From Thermoplasmata archaeon (lineage in GTDB: Archaea > Thermoplasmatota > Thermoplasmata > RBG-16-68-12), in assembly GCA_013329855.1 (NCBI GenBank), contig DUJI01000272.1, forward strand, positions 1 through 5,909: 5,909 bases of DNA. The letters run 5' to 3'. The stretch's first letter is position 1; each line of letters begins with the position of its first letter. The notes beneath the pieces are model-generated. The model saw only the letters and a program-made list of their open reading frames with translations, was not told the origin of the DNA and did not search any database. The translations under genes were made by a program, and so were the position numbers. Positions 5,413 through 5,909 of the stretch are shown here, one piece after another.

Positions 5413-5909
5413 ATGGCCCGTGAGGCGGACGCGGCCCCCGCCCGCGCGCGCCTGGTCGCCGCGCTCCTGCGTGCCGGAGACATCCGGTCCGACGCGGTCC
5501 GGGAGGCCTTCCTCCGCGTCCCGCGCGAGGAGTTCGTCCGCCCCGAGGACCGCCGGGACGCCTACGCAGACACGCCCCTCCCCATCGGGGAGGACCAGAC
5601 GATCTCCGCACCTTCCATGGTCGCGATCATGCTCGAGGAAGCCGCCCTCCGCCCCGGCGAGCGCGTGCTCGAGATCGGCACCGGCTCGGGCTACCAGACG
5701 GCGCTGCTCGCGCTGCTCGCGGAGCCGGGCGCGACCCACGTCGGTTGCGCCACGGACCGCGTGATCGAGTCGTTCCGCAACGACCTGTTCGCCGGCTACA
5801 AGTCATCGGCCGGGATGCCGCCCGAGCTGCTCGCCCAGTTCCCGATCGCCGAGGCCGCGGTCGAGGCGCTCGGGATCGTCCTCTGGCCGATGGTCGAGTT
5901 CGAGGCCGA
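5413..5909 (+). CDS. pcm: Protein-L-isoaspartate O-methyltransferase, N-terminal half, in a chimeric frame running off the right edge
   Basis: PCMT methylates isoaspartyl residues in aged proteins using S-adenosylmethionine, starting their repair in the cytoplasm. The ATG at 5413 opens 165 complete codons with no stop. Residues 1-100 are clearly [23 protein letters not shown] (35-53), the substrate-region motif [13 protein letters not shown] (53-65) and SAM-binding motif [13 protein letters not shown] (85-96). Family members are about 210-220 residues, and after motif I should continue with a strand ending in an acidic SAM-ribose ligand (VVSVE- or VVTIE-like) and then a GDG motif. Neither appears. 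From about residue 101 the sequence reads as a 5'-3' exonuclease, described separately. The N-terminal identification is firm. The frame as a whole is probably not one natural gene, and the true pcm 3' half is missing. Confidence 0.85.
   Translation, partial: MAREADAAPARARLVAALLRAGDIRSDAVREAFLRVPREEFVRPEDRRDAYADTPLPIGEDQTISAPSMVAIMLEEAALRPGERVLEIGTGSGYQTALLALLAEPGATHVGCATDRVIESFRNDLFAGYKSSAGMPPELLAQFPIAEAAVEALGIVLWPMVEFEA
5701..5718 (+). repeat. 9-bp tandem duplication at the methyltransferase/exonuclease join
   Basis: GCGCTGCTC occurs twice back to back and is followed by GCGG, so the repeat pattern extends over about 21 bases. It encodes ALLALLA. It lies just where protein similarity changes from PCMT to exonuclease, making it the natural candidate for the point of misjoining or recombination. 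Confidence 0.7.
5719..5909 (+). other. Segment of a bacterial-type 5'-3' exonuclease (Pol I N-terminal-like), in frame behind pcm
   Basis: From about EPGATHVG onward the frame encodes the N-terminal part of a 5'-3' exonuclease / flap-endonuclease-like protein of the PIN-like superfamily, related to the N-terminal domain of DNA polymerase I. Signature stretches are THVGCATD (aspartate at residue 115, aligned with a metal-ligand Asp in Pol I FDAKGKTFRDEL), [13 protein letters not shown] (R122, K130, aligned with the conserved Arg and Lys) and MVEFEA at the edge (E164, aligned with Pol I VEADD). The partial codon GA at 5908-5909 fits the next Asp. The start of the exonuclease (the VDG-like first strand) is absent, so this is an internal piece. 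Proline codons here are mainly CCG (4 of 5), whereas the pcm part prefers CCC, a weak sign of different origin on a small sample. A stand-alone bacterial exonuclease of this type is unexpected in an archaeon. Confidence 0.75.

Noticed and set aside
3878..5611. 577-codon open frame on the minus strand spanning the permease, promoter region and pcm start
   Set aside because: It crosses three well-supported features. Its translation is low-complexity Arg/Gly/Asp/Glu-rich sequence with no domain; a GC-skew artefact.
5413..5909. A genuine new methyltransferase-exonuclease fusion protein
   Set aside because: Both halves are truncated at the join (PCMT lacks its SAM ligand strand and C-terminal half; the exonuclease lacks its first strand), which argues against a functional fusion and for a join artefact, though this is not excluded.
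1..5909. CRISPR array, tRNA/rRNA gene or insertion sequence
   Set aside because: No regularly spaced repeats, cloverleaf-like conserved blocks, transposase motifs or terminal inverted repeats were seen; non-coding gaps are only 42, 161 and 44 bases.

Overview
The window looks like part of a high-GC archaeal genome, most plausibly an uncultured member of the Thermoplasmata or a related lineage. This is an inference. It rests on YTTAWATA-type TATA boxes, a likely leaderless start for one gene, few Shine-Dalgarno sites, and a very large membrane-anchored surface protein rich in N-glycosylation sequons with PKD-type beta-sandwich domains. No 16S rRNA or other decisive marker is present. No tRNA, rRNA, CRISPR array or insertion sequence was seen.

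Layout: (1) 1-794, plus strand: the 3' part of argS (arginyl-tRNA synthetase), entering from the left edge. (2) 795-836: a short convergent intergenic gap that is T-rich on the minus strand and probably ends transcription of the next gene. (3) 837-3938, minus strand: a 1033-residue secreted, C-terminally anchored glycoprotein. It has a signal peptide, carboxypeptidase-regulatory-like folds, an unassigned middle region, three PKD-like domains, a CARDB-like domain, one membrane helix and a lysine-rich cytoplasmic tail. (4) 3939-4099: a divergent promoter region whose single AT-rich element could serve both directions. (5) 4100-5368, plus strand: a polytopic permease of the ion transporter (ArsB/YbiR/SLC13-like) superfamily. 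(6) 5413 to the right edge, plus strand: a reading frame that begins as a clear protein-L-isoaspartate O-methyltransferase (pcm) with its own TATA box about 30 bases upstream of the ATG.

The most notable point is in the last ~200 bases. Just after the methyltransferase SAM-binding motif (LEIGTGSGY) the same frame stops looking like a methyltransferase. It reads instead as the start of a bacterial-type 5'-3' exonuclease (Pol I N-terminal-like; [20 protein letters not shown]). The switch falls on a 9-bp tandem repeat (GCGCTGCTC twice, 5701-5718). A chimeric assembly join at a low-complexity repeat is the likeliest explanation; a real fusion or recombination is the alternative. The right end should therefore not be used for gene-context arguments until the join is confirmed.

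The genes do not form one pathway. argS (translation) and pcm (repair of isoaspartate-damaged proteins) are housekeeping, the permease has no identified substrate, and the large glycoprotein probably acts at the cell surface. No clear novel multi-gene system is visible. The least explained sequence is the middle of the glycoprotein (about residues 300-520).
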